Positions 51,110 to 61,046 of a stretch of DNA of 64,000 nucleotides are shown here, piece by piece; positions within the stretch are counted from its first letter, which is position 1, and every line of letters starts with the position of its first letter. A program made the position numbers and the translations under genes. The notes under the pieces were generated by a model. The model saw only the letters and a list, made by a program, of their open reading frames with translations, had not been told where the DNA came from and searched no databases. The stretch comes from Dermabacter sp. (GTDB taxonomy: Bacteria; Actinomycetota; Actinomycetes; Actinomycetales; Dermabacteraceae), in contig JAUNTX010000004.1 in the NCBI GenBank assembly GCA_030538475.1, forward strand, positions 1 through 64,000, written 5' to 3'.

Positions 51110-54100
51110 ATGATCAAGACCGACGTACTGACCCCCGGCCAGGCCCGCGCCGTGAGCGACCTCATGGAAACGGTGACCGACGCGGACGCCGTGAACCCCC
51201 TGGACGAAGCGGCCCGGCTCCACCTGAAATCCACCGCCCGCCACCGCGGCGTCGCGCACCTCCTCGAATACTCGCCAGACCGCGAGCTCGTGGGCTACGC
51301 GAGCGTGCTCGCCGACGGCACCGTGCAGGGCATGGTGCACCCCGAGCATCGACGCCGCGGCCACGGCACGGCCCTTCTCCAGCGGGCGTGCTCGCTCACC
51401 GCCGAGCCCGCGGTCTGGGCCCACGGCGGGCTCGCCGCCTCGCTCGCCTTCCTCGAGCACCACGGCTTCGTTCCCACCCGCACCCTGCTCACTATGACGA
51501 GGCCGCTCGGTGACGCCCATCCCGTCGAGCACATCGAGCCGCGCGCCGCATCCGAGGTGGCGTTTCGCACGCTGGACGCGAGCGCCGACGTGGACGAACT
51601 CGTCGCCCTCAACGCCCTCGCCTTCGCGGACCACCCCGAACAGGGGCAGCTCACGCGCCGCGACGTGGAGCAGCGGATGCGCGAGTCCTGGTTCTCCCCG
51701 CACGACCTCCACCTCGCCTTTAGCGAAGGGGCGCTCGCCGCGTTCGCGTGGATCAAGCGCGACGCGACGGGAGGCGGCGCCGAAATCTACGTGGCCGCGG
51801 TCCACCCCGAGCACGAGGGCAAGCGCCTGGCCGCCGCCCTCATTTCGCGCGCCCTCGAACAGCTCCACGCCGACTCGCTCACGAGCGTCCACCTCTACGT
51901 CGAGGCAGACAACGAGCGGGCCGTCCAGCTCTACACCAAGCTCGGCTTCGAGGTCACCGGCCGCGATATTCAACTGCGCACGCGACCGAACCCCGAGGGG
52001 GAGCAGGCAACCGACGCTGACGCCGATGCCGCCGCGGAAGCCGTCGGCCCCGCCGCGGAGGAACCGGGCACCCACACGCGCCCCATTCCCGCCCTCTTGC
52101 CGCCCGACGAATACCCCCACCAGCCGCTCCCGGAGCGGTCCCGCGAGCAGGGGGAGCGTTCGAGCCGGGCGAGCGATACGGGCCTCGTGCGGGGGCCGTC
52201 GGCCACGACGATGGTGAAGAAGGCCAAGGGGGCGCTCCCGGAGGATCGCTACCTGGATCGCGAACTGAGCTGGCTCGCGTTCAACGAGCGCGTGCAGGAG
52301 CTGAGTCAGGATCCCGGCGTGCCGCTGCTTGAGCGCGTGCGCTACTGCTCGATCTTCGCCTCGAACCTCGATGAGTTCTTCATGGTGCGGGTCGCGGGCC
52401 TCAAGCGGCGCCTCGAGACCGGGCTCGCCGTCACGGGCGCCTCGGGGATTCCGCCGAGACAGGTGCTCGAACTGCTGCGCCAGCGTGCCCACGAACTTCA
52501 GCAGCACCAGGCGAAGGTGCTCATGGAGACCCTGCTGCCGGAGCTGTTGGAGCGTGCCGGGATCGCGCTCGTGCACTGGCGCGAGATCGGCCCGCGCGGA
52601 CAGGAACACCTCGCGGATTTCTTCAACTCCGAGGTCTTTCCCGTGCTCACGCCGCTCGCGGTGGATCCGGCGCACCCGTTCCCCTACATTTCCGGGCTCG
52701 CCCTCAACCTCGTGGTGCAGATGCGCTCGAGCGATGGCGAGCACTCGAGCACGGCGCCGTGGACCCAGTTCGGGGCGTTTGGCGAGGAGCGCTTGCGGGT
52801 AGCCCGCGTCAAGGTGCCCGACACCCTGCCGCGGTTCATTCGCGTGCCGGACGTGGACGATGAGGCCGCGCCGGGCACGGGCGATGCCCGCGTGGCCGCG
52901 CGGTTCGTGCCGCTCGAAGACGTCATCGCCGCGAACCTGGGCCAGCTGTTCCCCGGCATGGAGATCATCTCCACCTCCCTGTTCCGGGTGACCCGCAACG
53001 AGGACCTCGAGGTGGAAGAAGACGACGCCGAAAACCTCCTGCACGCGCTCGAGCGCGAACTGCTGCGCCGCCGCTTCGGCGGCCCCGTGCGCCTCGAGCT
53101 CGAAGAGGGGATCGATCCCGAAGTGCGCGACTGGCTCGTGCGCGAACTTGGCGTGAGCGGGAGCGAGGTCGTGGAGTTGCCGAGCCCCCTTGACCACCGG
53201 GACCTCGGGGAGATCGCCGACATCGACGCCCCCACGCTGCACTTTCCCCCGTTCATGCCGCGCACCCACCGCCACATCAACGAGGTGGAAACCTCGAAGA
53301 CCTCGGATATTTTCGCGGCGATCCGCAAGCGGGACATCCTGCTGCATCACCCCTACGATTCGTTCTCGACGAGCGTGCAGGCGTTCCTCGAGCAGGCCGC
53401 CGCCGATCCGCAGGTGCGGGCCATCAAGCAGACCCTGTACCGGACCTCGGGCGATTCCCCGATCGTGGACGCCCTCATCGACGCGGCCGCGGCGGGCAAG
53501 CAGGTGCTCGCCCTCGTGGAAATCAAGGCGCGCTTCGACGAGGAGAACAACATCAGCTGGGCCCGCAAGCTCGAACACGCGGGCGTGCACGTGGTGTACG
53601 GGATCGTGGGCTTGAAGACCCACTGCAAGCTGTCGATGGTGGTGCGGCAAGAGGCCACGGGCCTGCGCCGCTACTGCCACGTGGGCACCGGCAACTACCA
53701 CCCGAAGACCGCGCGACTGTACGAGGACTACGGGCTGCTCACGTGCGACGAACAGGTGGGCGAAGACGTGACGCGGCTGTTCAACCAGCTCAGCGGGTAC
53801 GCCCCCAACACGCACTTCAAGCGCCTGCTCGTGGCGCCGCGCAACGTGCGCGCGGGGCTTGTGGATCTCATCGAGCGCGAGATCGAGCACGCGCGCGCCT
53901 CGCGGCCCGCGGGCATCCGCATCAAGTGCAACTCGATGGTGGATGAGGCCGTGATCGACGCGCTCTACTTGGCCTCGCAAGCCGGAGTGCAGGTGGACGT
54001 GGTGGTGCGCGGCATTTGCGCCCTGCGCCCCGGGGTGCCGGGACTCAGCGAGAACATTCGGGTGCGCTCGATCCTGGGCCGGTTCCTCGAGCACTCGCGC

Positions 54101-54391
54101 GTGTTCACCTTCGTCAACGGGGGCGATGCGCTCGTGTATATCGGCAGCGCCGATATGATGCATCGGAACCTCGACCGCCGGGTCGAGGCGCTCGTGAGCA
54201 TCACTGATCCGAGCCACAAGCGCCAGCTCATCGAGATGCTGGATCTTCAGCTCGCCGATTCCACCCAGTCGTGGCACCTGGGCCCCGAGGGGCACTGGGA
54301 GCGCCACTACCTCGATGAGTCGGGGGAAAGGCTCGTGGATTCTCAGCAGGCGCTCATTGCCCATCACAAGAAGCTGCGTCAGCGCGCCTGA
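51110..54391 (+). CDS. mshD-ppk: Mycothiol synthase fused in frame to polyphosphate kinase
   Basis: One uninterrupted frame of 1093 aa. Residues 1-292 are MshD: two GNAT domains, with acetyl-CoA loops [17 protein letters not shown] and [15 protein letters not shown]. MshD acetylates Cys-GlcN-Ins, the last step of mycothiol synthesis. Residues 293-373 are an Ala/Asp/Pro/Arg linker. Residues 376-1093 are a complete PPK1, from [16 protein letters not shown] to the end. Autophosphorylated His838 lies in THCKLS and His857 in CHVGTGNYH, 19 apart as in E. coli. ATG 52211 (residue 368) could start a separate Ppk but has no good ribosome site, and MshD has no stop codon before ppk. A sequencing error is the main alternative. 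Confidence 0.88.
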   Translation: MIKTDVLTPGQARAVSDLMETVTDADAVNPLDEAARLHLKSTARHRGVAHLLEYSPDRELVGYASVLADGTVQGMVHPEHRRRGHGTALLQRACSLTAEPAVWAHGGLAASLAFLEHHGFVPTRTLLTMTRPLGDAHPVEHIEPRAASEVAFRTLDASADVDELVALNALAFADHPEQGQLTRRDVEQRMRESWFSPHDLHLAFSEGALAAFAWIKRDATGGGAEIYVAAVHPEHEGKRLAAALISRALEQLHADSLTSVHLYVEADNERAVQLYTKLGFEVTGRDIQLRTRPNPEGEQATDADADAAAEAVGPAAEEPGTHTRPIPALLPPDEYPHQPLPERSREQGERSSRASDTGLVRGPSATTMVKKAKGALPEDRYLDRELSWLAFNERVQELSQDPGVPLLERVRYCSIFASNLDEFFMVRVAGLKRRLETGLAVTGASGIPPRQVLELLRQRAHELQQHQAKVLMETLLPELLERAGIALVHWREIGPRGQEHLADFFNSEVFPVLTPLAVDPAHPFPYISGLALNLVVQMRSSDGEHSSTAPWTQFGAFGEERLRVARVKVPDTLPRFIRVPDVDDEAAPGTGDARVAARFVPLEDVIAANLGQLFPGMEIISTSLFRVTRNEDLEVEEDDAENLLHALERELLRRRFGGPVRLELEEGIDPEVRDWLVRELGVSGSEVVELPSPLDHRDLGEIADIDAPTLHFPPFMPRTHRHINEVETSKTSDIFAAIRKRDILLHHPYDSFSTSVQAFLEQAAADPQVRAIKQTLYRTSGDSPIVDALIDAAAAGKQVLALVEIKARFDEENNISWARKLEHAGVHVVYGIVGLKTHCKLSMVVRQEATGLRRYCHVGTGNYHPKTARLYEDYGLLTCDEQVGEDVTRLFNQLSGYAPNTHFKRLLVAPRNVRAGLVDLIEREIEHARASRPAGIRIKCNSMVDEAVIDALYLASQAGVQVDVVVRGICALRPGVPGLSENIRVRSILGRFLEHSRVFTFVNGGDALVYIGSADMMHRNLDRRVEALVSITDPSHKRQLIEMLDLQLADSTQSWHLGPEGHWERHYLDESGERLVDSQQALIAHHKKLRQRA

Positions 54392-54414
54392 GCGCGCAAG
54401 GAGGACACACAATC

Positions 54415-55353
54415 GTGGCTGCCCGCTCCCTCCCCCCGACTCTTGCCGCCGGCGCCGTGGTGTGGCGCGAGAAAAAAGGCCAAATCGAGGTGCTGCTCGT
54501 GCACCGGCCCCGCTACCGCGACTGGTCCATCCCGAAGGGGAAGCTGGATCCGGGGGAGTCGTTCCTCGCCGCCGCCGTGCGGGAGGTCGAAGAGGAGACC
54601 GGGTATCGGGTGCGCCTGCACCGCCCCCTGCCCACGGTGGAATACACGGTGCAGCGGCGCGCGAAGATCGTGCACTACTGGACGGCCACGGTGCGTTCGC
54701 GCTCGGGCCCCGGCCCGAAGAACCCGAAGGAAATTGACCGCGTGGCATGGGTGCCCCTGCGCACCGCCCGCACGATGGTGGATTCCGAGGCCGACGCCGA
54801 CCTGATCCGGGCGTGCGAGAAGTTCGAGGCGGCGGGGGAGCTGGATACCCAGGCCATCATCATTCAGCGCCACGGCGCCGCCCAGTCGCGCTCCTCGTGG
54901 CGTGCGGGCGATGAGGCGGGCCGCCCGTTGCGGCTCAAGGGCAAGAAGCAGGCGAAGGCGCTCACGCCGCTCGTCGCGGCCTATTCGCCGCGCACCGTGG
55001 TGACCTCGCCCTGGAAGCGCTGCCTGGACACCATCGAGCCGTTCGCCCACGAAGGCGGCATGGACATCGTGACGAAGCCGGAACTGACCGAACACGCCCA
55101 CACGGAGCGGCCCTCGCGCGCGGCGGCGGTCATGGAGCGGGTGATCGCCGAGGCCCGCGGCACGATCGTGTGTACCCACCGTCCCGTCCTGCCCACCGTC
55201 ATCTCCGTGGCCCGCAAGGCCGCCACGAGCGCGGCGAAAAAGAAGCTTCCCCGCTCCAACCCGTACCTCGCGGCGGGGGAGATGCTCGTGCTGCACACCA
55301 CGCCGAAGGGCACCATCGTGGACGTGGAGAGGCACCTGCCGAATATCGGGTAG
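54415..55353 (+). CDS. mutT1: MutT1-type NUDIX hydrolase with histidine phosphatase domain
   Basis: 312 aa from GTG 54415 with AAGGAGG upstream. The N-terminal NUDIX domain has WSIPKGKLDPGESFLAAAVREVEEETGY. The C-terminal histidine-phosphatase domain (about 143-312) has the catalytic IIIQRHGAAQSR, TSPWKRCLDTIEPFA and VCTHRPVLP. Mycobacterial MutT1 (Rv2985, beside ppk Rv2984) sanitises 8-oxo-dGTP and dinucleoside polyphosphates. It lies 23 nt after ppk, so the pair is probably cotranscribed. Confidence 0.92.
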   Translation: MAARSLPPTLAAGAVVWREKKGQIEVLLVHRPRYRDWSIPKGKLDPGESFLAAAVREVEEETGYRVRLHRPLPTVEYTVQRRAKIVHYWTATVRSRSGPGPKNPKEIDRVAWVPLRTARTMVDSEADADLIRACEKFEAAGELDTQAIIIQRHGAAQSRSSWRAGDEAGRPLRLKGKKQAKALTPLVAAYSPRTVVTSPWKRCLDTIEPFAHEGGMDIVTKPELTEHAHTERPSRAAAVMERVIAEARGTIVCTHRPVLPTVISVARKAATSAAKKKLPRSNPYLAAGEMLVLHTTPKGTIVDVERHLPNIG

Positions 55354-55368
55354 GCGGCGGATGCTCGC

Positions 55369-55374
55369 TACAGT
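55369..55374 (+). promoter_or_regulatory. -10 box of the DUF4190 gene (leaderless)
   Basis: TACAGT followed by AGGGGC and ATG 55381. Confidence 0.4.
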
Positions 55375-55380
55375 AGGGGC

Positions 55381-55866
55381 ATGAGCCAGAACTATCCCGA
55401 TCCCTATTCCGCGCCCGATTCCTCTGCGCCGAACGCCGCCACGCCCGAGTCGGAGGGCTATCCGGGCGCCGCGGCGTCGGAGCCCGCGTCGTGGGCAGCG
55501 GGTGCGGGCCACACCGCCGCGCCACAGTACGCGCCGCAGAACTCGATCCCGGGCCAGGAGCCGCACGTGAACCAGGCCGTGGTCTACGCCCAACTCCGGC
55601 CCACCTCGCCCGCCGCGATCTGGAGCCTCGTGCTCGGCGTGGCCAGCCTCGTCATCTGCTGCGGCATCACCGCGCCCTTCGGCCTGTTCGCGGCCGCGAA
55701 GGGGATGAAAGACACGACTCTCGAGGGACCGTATGAGGGGCGTGGCATCGCGATTGCCGGCTTGGTGACCAGCATTATCGGCACCCTGGTGCTCCTTTCC
55801 GGCATCGTCGTCCTGGCCTTCTACGTGCTCGTCGGCGTCTTCGCCATGTCGATGAACGCCGCGTAG
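55381..55866 (+). CDS. DUF4190 small membrane protein
   Basis: 161 aa. An 80-residue disordered N-terminal region rich in Pro/Ala/Ser/Tyr is followed by AIWSLVLGVASLVICCGITAPFGLFAAAKGM and GRGIAIAGLVTSIIGTLVLLSGIVVLAFYVLVGVF, the two-helix DUF4190 unit with its GRGxAIAGLV motif. Function unknown. It is possibly transcribed alone, and separates mutT1 from the pst operon. Confidence 0.85.
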   Translation: MSQNYPDPYSAPDSSAPNAATPESEGYPGAAASEPASWAAGAGHTAAPQYAPQNSIPGQEPHVNQAVVYAQLRPTSPAAIWSLVLGVASLVICCGITAPFGLFAAAKGMKDTTLEGPYEGRGIAIAGLVTSIIGTLVLLSGIVVLAFYVLVGVFAMSMNAA

Positions 55867-55903
55867 TCCCCGGTGCTCGGGGTGTGACGTATGACGCCCC
55901 CGA

Positions 55904-55921
55904 GTTCACCTCGCGTTCATG
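55904..55921 (+). promoter_or_regulatory. PHO box upstream of pstS
   Basis: Direct repeat GTTCACC-TCGC-GTTCATG with 11-bp period, matching the actinobacterial PhoP half-site GTTCACC. A TACGTT -10 lies at 55953-55958 and pstS begins at 56017. PhoP activation under phosphate limitation is expected. Confidence 0.65.
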
Positions 55922-56016
55922 TGCGCGGCCATTCGGCGTCACTTCGGCCGCCTACGTTCATGGTGTCCAAGTACGACCTTGATCCTCGGCTCGTCAGAGC
56001 CTCGAAAGGACACTTC

Positions 56017-57126
56017 GTGAACGTCAAGAAGAAGTTCGTTTCCGCTGCCGCCCTCACCCTCACGGGCGCCTTCGCCCTCGCCGCCTGTAGCGGCTCCAAC
56101 TCCGCGAGCGATGGGGGAAGCACGGCAGACGGTGGCGCCGCGAACGTGTCGGGCACCCTCGCTGGCTCCGGTGCCTCCTCGATGGAAGACGCGCAGGGCG
56201 CGTTCCTCGGCGGCTTCTCCTCGCAGAACCCGTCGGCGACGGTCACGTATGACGCGGTGGGCTCCGGCACGGGCCGCGAGCAGTTCCTCGCGGGCGCCAC
56301 CCAGTTCGCGGGCTCCGACGCCTACCTGAGCGAGGACGAGCTCGGCGAATCCTCCTCCCGCTGCTACGGCGGCACCGCCTTCGACGTGCCCGTCTACATC
56401 TCCCCGATTGCCGTGATCTACAAGCTCGACGGCGTGGACGATCTTCAGCTCTCGCCCGACACCCTCGCCAAGATCTTCGCGGGCGACATCACCGCCTGGA
56501 ACGATCCCGCGATCCAGGCCGACAACCCGGACGCGACCCTCCCGGACACGAGCATCGTGCCCGTGCACCGCTCCGACAAGTCGGGCACCACCGAGAACTT
56601 CACCGAGTACCTCGAGCAGGCCGCGCCGACCGCGTGGACCCACGGCGCGATTGAGACCTGGTTCCAGGACGGCGGCCAGTCCGGCGACGGCACCTCCGGC
56701 ATGGTCAACACGGTGAGCGCGGGCAACGGCACCATCGGCTACGCCGACGCCTCGAAGGCCGGCAGCCTCAAGAGCGCCAAGGTCAAGGTGGGCGAGGACT
56801 ACGTGGGCTACAGCGCCGACGCCGCCGCGAAGGCCGTCGAGGTCTCGCCGGTGGTCGAGGGCCGCGCGGAGCACGACATCGCGCTCGAACTCGAGCGCGA
56901 CACGACCGCCTCGGGCGCCTACCCGATCGTGCTCGTCTCCTACATGATCATGTGCGACACGTACGAGAGCGCCGAGGAAGCCGACCTGGTCAAGGCCTAC
57001 GCCTCCTACGTCATCTCGGAGCAGGGGCAGGCCGACGCCGCCCAGGCCGCCGGTTCGGCCCCGCTGTCGGACTCGCTGCGCGAAAAGGCTCAGGCCTCCA
57101 TCGACGCCATCAAGGCCAAGGGCTGA
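56017..57126 (+). CDS. pstS: Phosphate-binding lipoprotein PstS
   Basis: 369 aa from GTG 56017 with AAAGGA upstream. Lipoprotein signal VSAAALTLTGAFALAAC with lipobox LAAC. The periplasmic-binding fold shows the phosphate-site motifs LAGSGASSMEDAQGAF, GSGTGREQFLAGATQFAGSDAYLS and VHRSDKSGTTENFTEYL. It captures phosphate for the PstCAB importer. PHO box upstream; a stem-loop separates it from pstC. Confidence 0.95.
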   Translation: MNVKKKFVSAAALTLTGAFALAACSGSNSASDGGSTADGGAANVSGTLAGSGASSMEDAQGAFLGGFSSQNPSATVTYDAVGSGTGREQFLAGATQFAGSDAYLSEDELGESSSRCYGGTAFDVPVYISPIAVIYKLDGVDDLQLSPDTLAKIFAGDITAWNDPAIQADNPDATLPDTSIVPVHRSDKSGTTENFTEYLEQAAPTAWTHGAIETWFQDGGQSGDGTSGMVNTVSAGNGTIGYADASKAGSLKSAKVKVGEDYVGYSADAAAKAVEVSPVVEGRAEHDIALELERDTTASGAYPIVLVSYMIMCDTYESAEEADLVKAYASYVISEQGQADAAQAAGSAPLSDSLREKAQASIDAIKAKG

Positions 57127-57177
57127 TCCGGCCCTCGTCGGCCTCCTTGACGGGCGCATCGTGTGAGGGCGCGGATC
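57125..57177 (+). terminator. Stem-loop between pstS and pstC (attenuator/processing site)
   Basis: GATCCG-GCCCTC (57125-57136) pairs with GAGGGC-G-CGGATC (57165-57177), one bulge, loop of 28 nt, starting on the pstS stop codon. Partial termination here would give PstS in excess over the channel subunits. Confidence 0.55.
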
Positions 57178-57250
57178 CTTCCGTTCCTCGCGCGGTGCGC
57201 CCCGCCCCGAGCGTGACCCCGTTCCCCTCTCTCACCCCAGGAGCGTGCGC

Positions 57251-58249
57251 GTGAGCACACCCGCCGCGGAGAATGCCGCCACACCATCGCCGCAGGATCC
57301 ACCACCGCCACCGCGGAAGTCCACGAGCTTCAAGAGTTCCGGTGCGCGGCCCGGCGATGCGATCTTCTCCACGCTCAGCGTCGGCTCCGGCCTGCTCATC
57401 TTCGCCACCCTCGCGGCGATCTTCATCTTCCTGCTCGTGCAGTCCTGGCCGGCGATCCAGCAGTGGAACTCCATTCCGATGCAGGGCGGCACCACGGACC
57501 TGCTCACCTTCGTGGGCCCGCTCGTGTTCGGCACGGTCCTGGCCTCGCTGCTGGCGCTCGCGATGGCCGCCCCGGTCGCCATCGGGATCGCGCTGTTCAT
57601 CTCCCACTACGCCCCGCGCAAGCTCGCCACCCCGATCGGCTACATGATCGATCTGCTGGCCGCGGTGCCTTCGGTCGTGTTCGGCCTGTGGGGCGGCGTG
57701 TGGCTCGTGCCGCGCATGGAGCCGCTGTACCGCTTCCTCAACGACAGCCCCTTCACGAACTGGATCCCCCTGTTCCAGGGCGAGGTCACGAGCCCCATGC
57801 GCAACGTCATGAGCGCCTCCATCGTGCTCGCCGTCATGATCCTGCCGATCATCACCGCCGTGAGCCGCGAGGTGTTCCTCCAGACCCCGCGCCTGCAGGA
57901 AGAAGCCGCGCTCGCGCTCGGCGCGACTCGCTGGGAAATGGTGCGCACCGTGGTCCTGCCCTTTGGTCGCAGCGGGGTGGTGAGCGCCTCGATGCTCGGC
58001 CTCGGGCGGGCGCTTGGTGAAACGATGGCGGTGCTCATGGTCATGAGCCCGGGCCTCACCTATTCGCTGCACATCCTCGAAGTGGGCAAGCACTCCACGA
58101 TCGCCTCGTACATCGCGTCGCAGAACGCGGAATCCACGGGCATCGACATGGCGAAGCTCATCTTCGCGGGGCTCGTCCTGTTCGTCATCACCTTCGTCAT
58201 CAACGCCATCGCCCGCGGCATCGTCGCGGCGAGCGGCCGCAAGAAGTAA
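57251..58249 (+). CDS. pstC: Phosphate ABC transporter permease PstC
   Basis: 332 aa from GTG 57251, with AGGAG 8 nt upstream (GTG 57245 is too close to it). A Pro-rich cytoplasmic start is followed by six membrane helices. The EAA loop is at REVFLQTPRLQEEAALALGATRWEMVRTVVLPFGRSGVVSA, and the later GLGRALGETMAV is typical of PstC. Second gene of the pst operon. Confidence 0.94.
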   Translation: MSTPAAENAATPSPQDPPPPPRKSTSFKSSGARPGDAIFSTLSVGSGLLIFATLAAIFIFLLVQSWPAIQQWNSIPMQGGTTDLLTFVGPLVFGTVLASLLALAMAAPVAIGIALFISHYAPRKLATPIGYMIDLLAAVPSVVFGLWGGVWLVPRMEPLYRFLNDSPFTNWIPLFQGEVTSPMRNVMSASIVLAVMILPIITAVSREVFLQTPRLQEEAALALGATRWEMVRTVVLPFGRSGVVSASMLGLGRALGETMAVLMVMSPGLTYSLHILEVGKHSTIASYIASQNAESTGIDMAKLIFAGLVLFVITFVINAIARGIVAASGRKK

Positions 58250-58261
58250 GGGGAAGGTGTC

Positions 58262-59410
58262 ATGAGCATCCAGAGCCCGTCGGCCCCCGCCGCCCGCATG
58301 AGTGGCGAGCGGCGCCTGCCCTGGTACCACCTCGTCTACACGGGGATCGCCTCCGCCGTCCTCGTCGGCGTCGTCCTCGCCGCGCTCGGCGCCTTCTCCA
58401 TCGCCGGGGTCGTGGTGGGCGGCTTCCTCCTGCACCTCGTCGTCGGCTACTCCTATGCGCGCGTGCGCGAGGGCGAACGCTGGGCGAAAGACCGCCTCAT
58501 GTCGCTCGTCGTGATCGGCGCGTTCGGCCTCGCGATGATCCCGCTCATCTCGCTGCTGTGGGAAGTCGTCTCCAAGGGCGCGCCGCGGCTCCTGCACCCG
58601 GACTTCCTGCTAGGCGACATGCAGGGCTTCAACGGCGGGGCCGACGGCGGCGGCATTCTCCACGCCATCGTCGGCACCCTGCTCATCACGCTCGGCGCGT
58701 CCCTCATCTCCATCCCCATCGGCCTGCTCACCGCGGTGTTCCTCGTGGAATACGCCCGCACCGGCTGGCTCAGGGCGCTCGGGCGAGGCATCACCTTCCT
58801 CGTGGACGTCATGACGGGCGTGCCCTCCATCGTCGCGGGCCTGTTCGCCCTCGCCCTCTTCGTCACCTTCTCCGGCGAGGCGGGGATCCGCATGGGCATC
58901 ATGGGCTCCGTCGCCCTGAGCGTCCTCATGATCCCGACGGTCGTGCGCTCGAGCGAGGAAATGATCCGGCTCGTGCCCCTCGAACTGCGCGAGGCCGCGT
59001 ACGCGCTCGGCGTGCCCAAGTGGCTGACCATCGTGCGGGTGGTGCTGCGCACCGCGATTGCGGGCCTCACCACCGGCGTCACCCTCGCCATCGCCCGCGT
59101 GATCGGCGAAACCGCGCCCCTGCTGTTCACCATCGGCGCCGTGCAGGCCATGAACGCGAACCTGTTCGACGGCCGCATGATGGCCCTGCCCACGTACATC
59201 AACCAGCAGTATCGTTCGGGCCATGCCCCGTGCGGGGCCGACGGCGAAAAGGTGCTCAACTACTTCACCCGCGAGGAGTTTGCGTGTAATCCCGACGTCA
59301 ACTATCAGCGCGCGTGGGCGGCGGCCCTCACGCTGATCGTCATCGTCATGATCCTCAACGTGATTGCCCGCCTCGTCTCCTACTACTTCTCGCCCAAGAC
59401 CGGCCGCTGA
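58262..59410 (+). CDS. pstA: Phosphate ABC transporter permease PstA
   Basis: 382 aa, ATG 58262, 12 nt after pstC. Two extra N-terminal helices (about 22-65) precede the six-helix permease core. The EAA motif is in [50 protein letters not shown] periplasmic loop of about 45 residues with two cysteines ([11 protein letters not shown]...[10 protein letters not shown]) before the last helix is characteristic of actinobacterial PstA. Confidence 0.94.
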   Translation: MSIQSPSAPAARMSGERRLPWYHLVYTGIASAVLVGVVLAALGAFSIAGVVVGGFLLHLVVGYSYARVREGERWAKDRLMSLVVIGAFGLAMIPLISLLWEVVSKGAPRLLHPDFLLGDMQGFNGGADGGGILHAIVGTLLITLGASLISIPIGLLTAVFLVEYARTGWLRALGRGITFLVDVMTGVPSIVAGLFALALFVTFSGEAGIRMGIMGSVALSVLMIPTVVRSSEEMIRLVPLELREAAYALGVPKWLTIVRVVLRTAIAGLTTGVTLAIARVIGETAPLLFTIGAVQAMNANLFDGRMMALPTYINQQYRSGHAPCGADGEKVLNYFTREEFACNPDVNYQRAWAAALTLIVIVMILNVIARLVSYYFSPKTGR

Positions 59411-59444
59411 GCCCGCCCGGCGACCCGTTGTTGAAAGGACCCCC

Positions 59445-60224
59445 ATGTCACAGAGCATCGACGTCAAGAGCCTCAACGTCTACTACGGCGACTTCCTCGC
59501 CGTCGAGGACGTGAGCGTGAAGATTGAGGCGCGCAGCGTCACCGCCCTCATCGGGCCCTCCGGCTGCGGAAAGTCCACGTTCCTGCGCACCCTCAACCGC
59601 ATGCACGAGGTCATTCCCGGCGCCTACGCGGAGGGTGAGGTCATGATCGATGGCCAGAACATCTACGGCTCGGGTGTGGACCCCGTGAACGTGCGCCGCC
59701 GCGTGGGCATGGTCTTCCAGAAGCCCAACCCGTTTCCCACGATGTCGATTGCCGAGAACGTGCTGGCCGGGGTCAAGCTCAACAACAAGCGGATCTCGAA
59801 GAAGGCTGCGGACGAGCTCGTGGAGGAGTCGCTGCGCGGCGCGAACCTGTGGGAAGAGGTGAAGAATCGCCTCAACAAGCCCGGCGGCGGCCTCTCCGGC
59901 GGCCAGCAACAGCGTCTGTGCATCGCCCGCACCATCGCGGTCAAGCCCGACGTGGTGCTCATGGACGAGCCCTGTTCGGCCCTGGACCCGATCTCGACGC
60001 TCGCGGTCGAGGACCTCATTCACGAACTCAAGCAGGAATACACGATCGTCATCGTCACCCACAACATGCAGCAGGCCTCGCGTGTGAGCGACCGGACCGG
60101 GTTCTTCAACATCGCGGGCACGGGAACGCCCGGCAAGCTCATCGAGTTCGATGACACCGACAAAATGTTCCGCAACCCCTCCAACAAGCAGACCGAGGAC
60201 TACATCTCAGGTCGCTTCGGCTGA
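59445..60224 (+). CDS. pstB: Phosphate ABC transporter ATPase PstB
   Basis: 259 aa from ATG 59445 after AAAGGA. Walker [11 protein letters not shown]-loop [12 protein letters not shown] (PstB-specific), signature [14 protein letters not shown], Walker [14 protein letters not shown] and switch His in VTHNMQQA. It energises PstCA. Last gene of the pst operon. Confidence 0.96.
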   Translation: MSQSIDVKSLNVYYGDFLAVEDVSVKIEARSVTALIGPSGCGKSTFLRTLNRMHEVIPGAYAEGEVMIDGQNIYGSGVDPVNVRRRVGMVFQKPNPFPTMSIAENVLAGVKLNNKRISKKAADELVEESLRGANLWEEVKNRLNKPGGGLSGGQQQRLCIARTIAVKPDVVLMDEPCSALDPISTLAVEDLIHELKQEYTIVIVTHNMQQASRVSDRTGFFNIAGTGTPGKLIEFDDTDKMFRNPSNKQTEDYISGRFG

Positions 60225-60305
60225 GAAACCGTCATGCTCAGGGGTGAGTGAGAAGCAGCCCGGAGGCCGATGTGCAAAGCTCGTGACGGCAACGATGCTG
60301 GAGGC

Positions 60306-61046
60306 ATGACCACTTCACCCCTCACGAATCACCCTTCCTTCTCAGCCGCCCCGGTGCCGCCGGTGCTCGATGCCCAGGGCCTGCGCATGACCTATGACGG
60401 CCACGCCTTCGCGCTCGCGGGCGTGAGCCTCGCCGTGGCCCCCGGCGAATCCATCGCGGTCATGGGCCCCTCGGGCTGCGGCAAGACCACGCTCCTGCAC
60501 GTGCTCGCGGGCATCCTCGCACCCACCGACGGTGTTGTGCACCTGCGCGGCTCGAGCCTTTCCTCGCTCGGCGATGCGAGCCGCACCCGCCTTCGCCGCA
60601 GCGACTTCGGGTTCGTCTTCCAGGACGGCCAGCTCCTGCCCGAACTGACCGCGCGCGAGAATGTCATGCTGCCGCGGATGCTCGCGGGCACCTCGCGGCG
60701 CGGCGCGCAGCAGCTCGCCGATCAGTGGCTCGGACGCCTCGGCCTCGGCGGCCTCGAGGCTCGCCGCCCTGGCCAGCTGTCCGGCGGCCAGGCGCAGCGC
60801 GTGGCGATTGCCCGGGCGCTCGCGGGCAGCCCCTCGGTGGTGTTTGCCGACGAGCCCACGGGCTCGCTCGACCAGGCCACGGGCCACGAGGTGCTGGGCC
60901 TCCTGCTCGGCGCCGTCAAGGACGCGGGCGCGAGCCTCGTCATGGTGACCCACGACGCCGACGTGGCGGCCGCGTGCGGCCGCATCATCCACATGCGCGA
61001 CGGCCTCATCGAGAGCGACAGCCGAGCCGTAGCAGGTGCGCGATGA
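60306..61046 (+). CDS. ABC transporter ATP-binding protein (LolD/MacB-like)
   Basis: 246 aa from ATG 60306. Walker A GPSGCGKTT, Q-loop FVFQDGQLLPELTA, signature LSGGQAQRVAIARAL, Walker B VVFADEPTGSLDQATG, switch VTHDADVAA. The LPELTARENVMLP and DEPTGSLD wording is typical of MacB/LolD-type exporters or extruders. It overlaps the permease gene by 4 nt and forms a two-gene exporter. It follows pstB by 81 nt and probably has its own promoter. Confidence 0.9.
   Translation: MTTSPLTNHPSFSAAPVPPVLDAQGLRMTYDGHAFALAGVSLAVAPGESIAVMGPSGCGKTTLLHVLAGILAPTDGVVHLRGSSLSSLGDASRTRLRRSDFGFVFQDGQLLPELTARENVMLPRMLAGTSRRGAQQLADQWLGRLGLGGLEARRPGQLSGGQAQRVAIARALAGSPSVVFADEPTGSLDQATGHEVLGLLLGAVKDAGASLVMVTHDADVAAACGRIIHMRDGLIESDSRAVAGAR

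Noticed and set aside
52211..54391. Independent ppk gene starting at ATG 52211
   Set aside because: Possible, but no good ribosome site precedes it and the mshD frame has no stop before it, so a single fused gene was annotated. It is kept as the main alternative in the entry.
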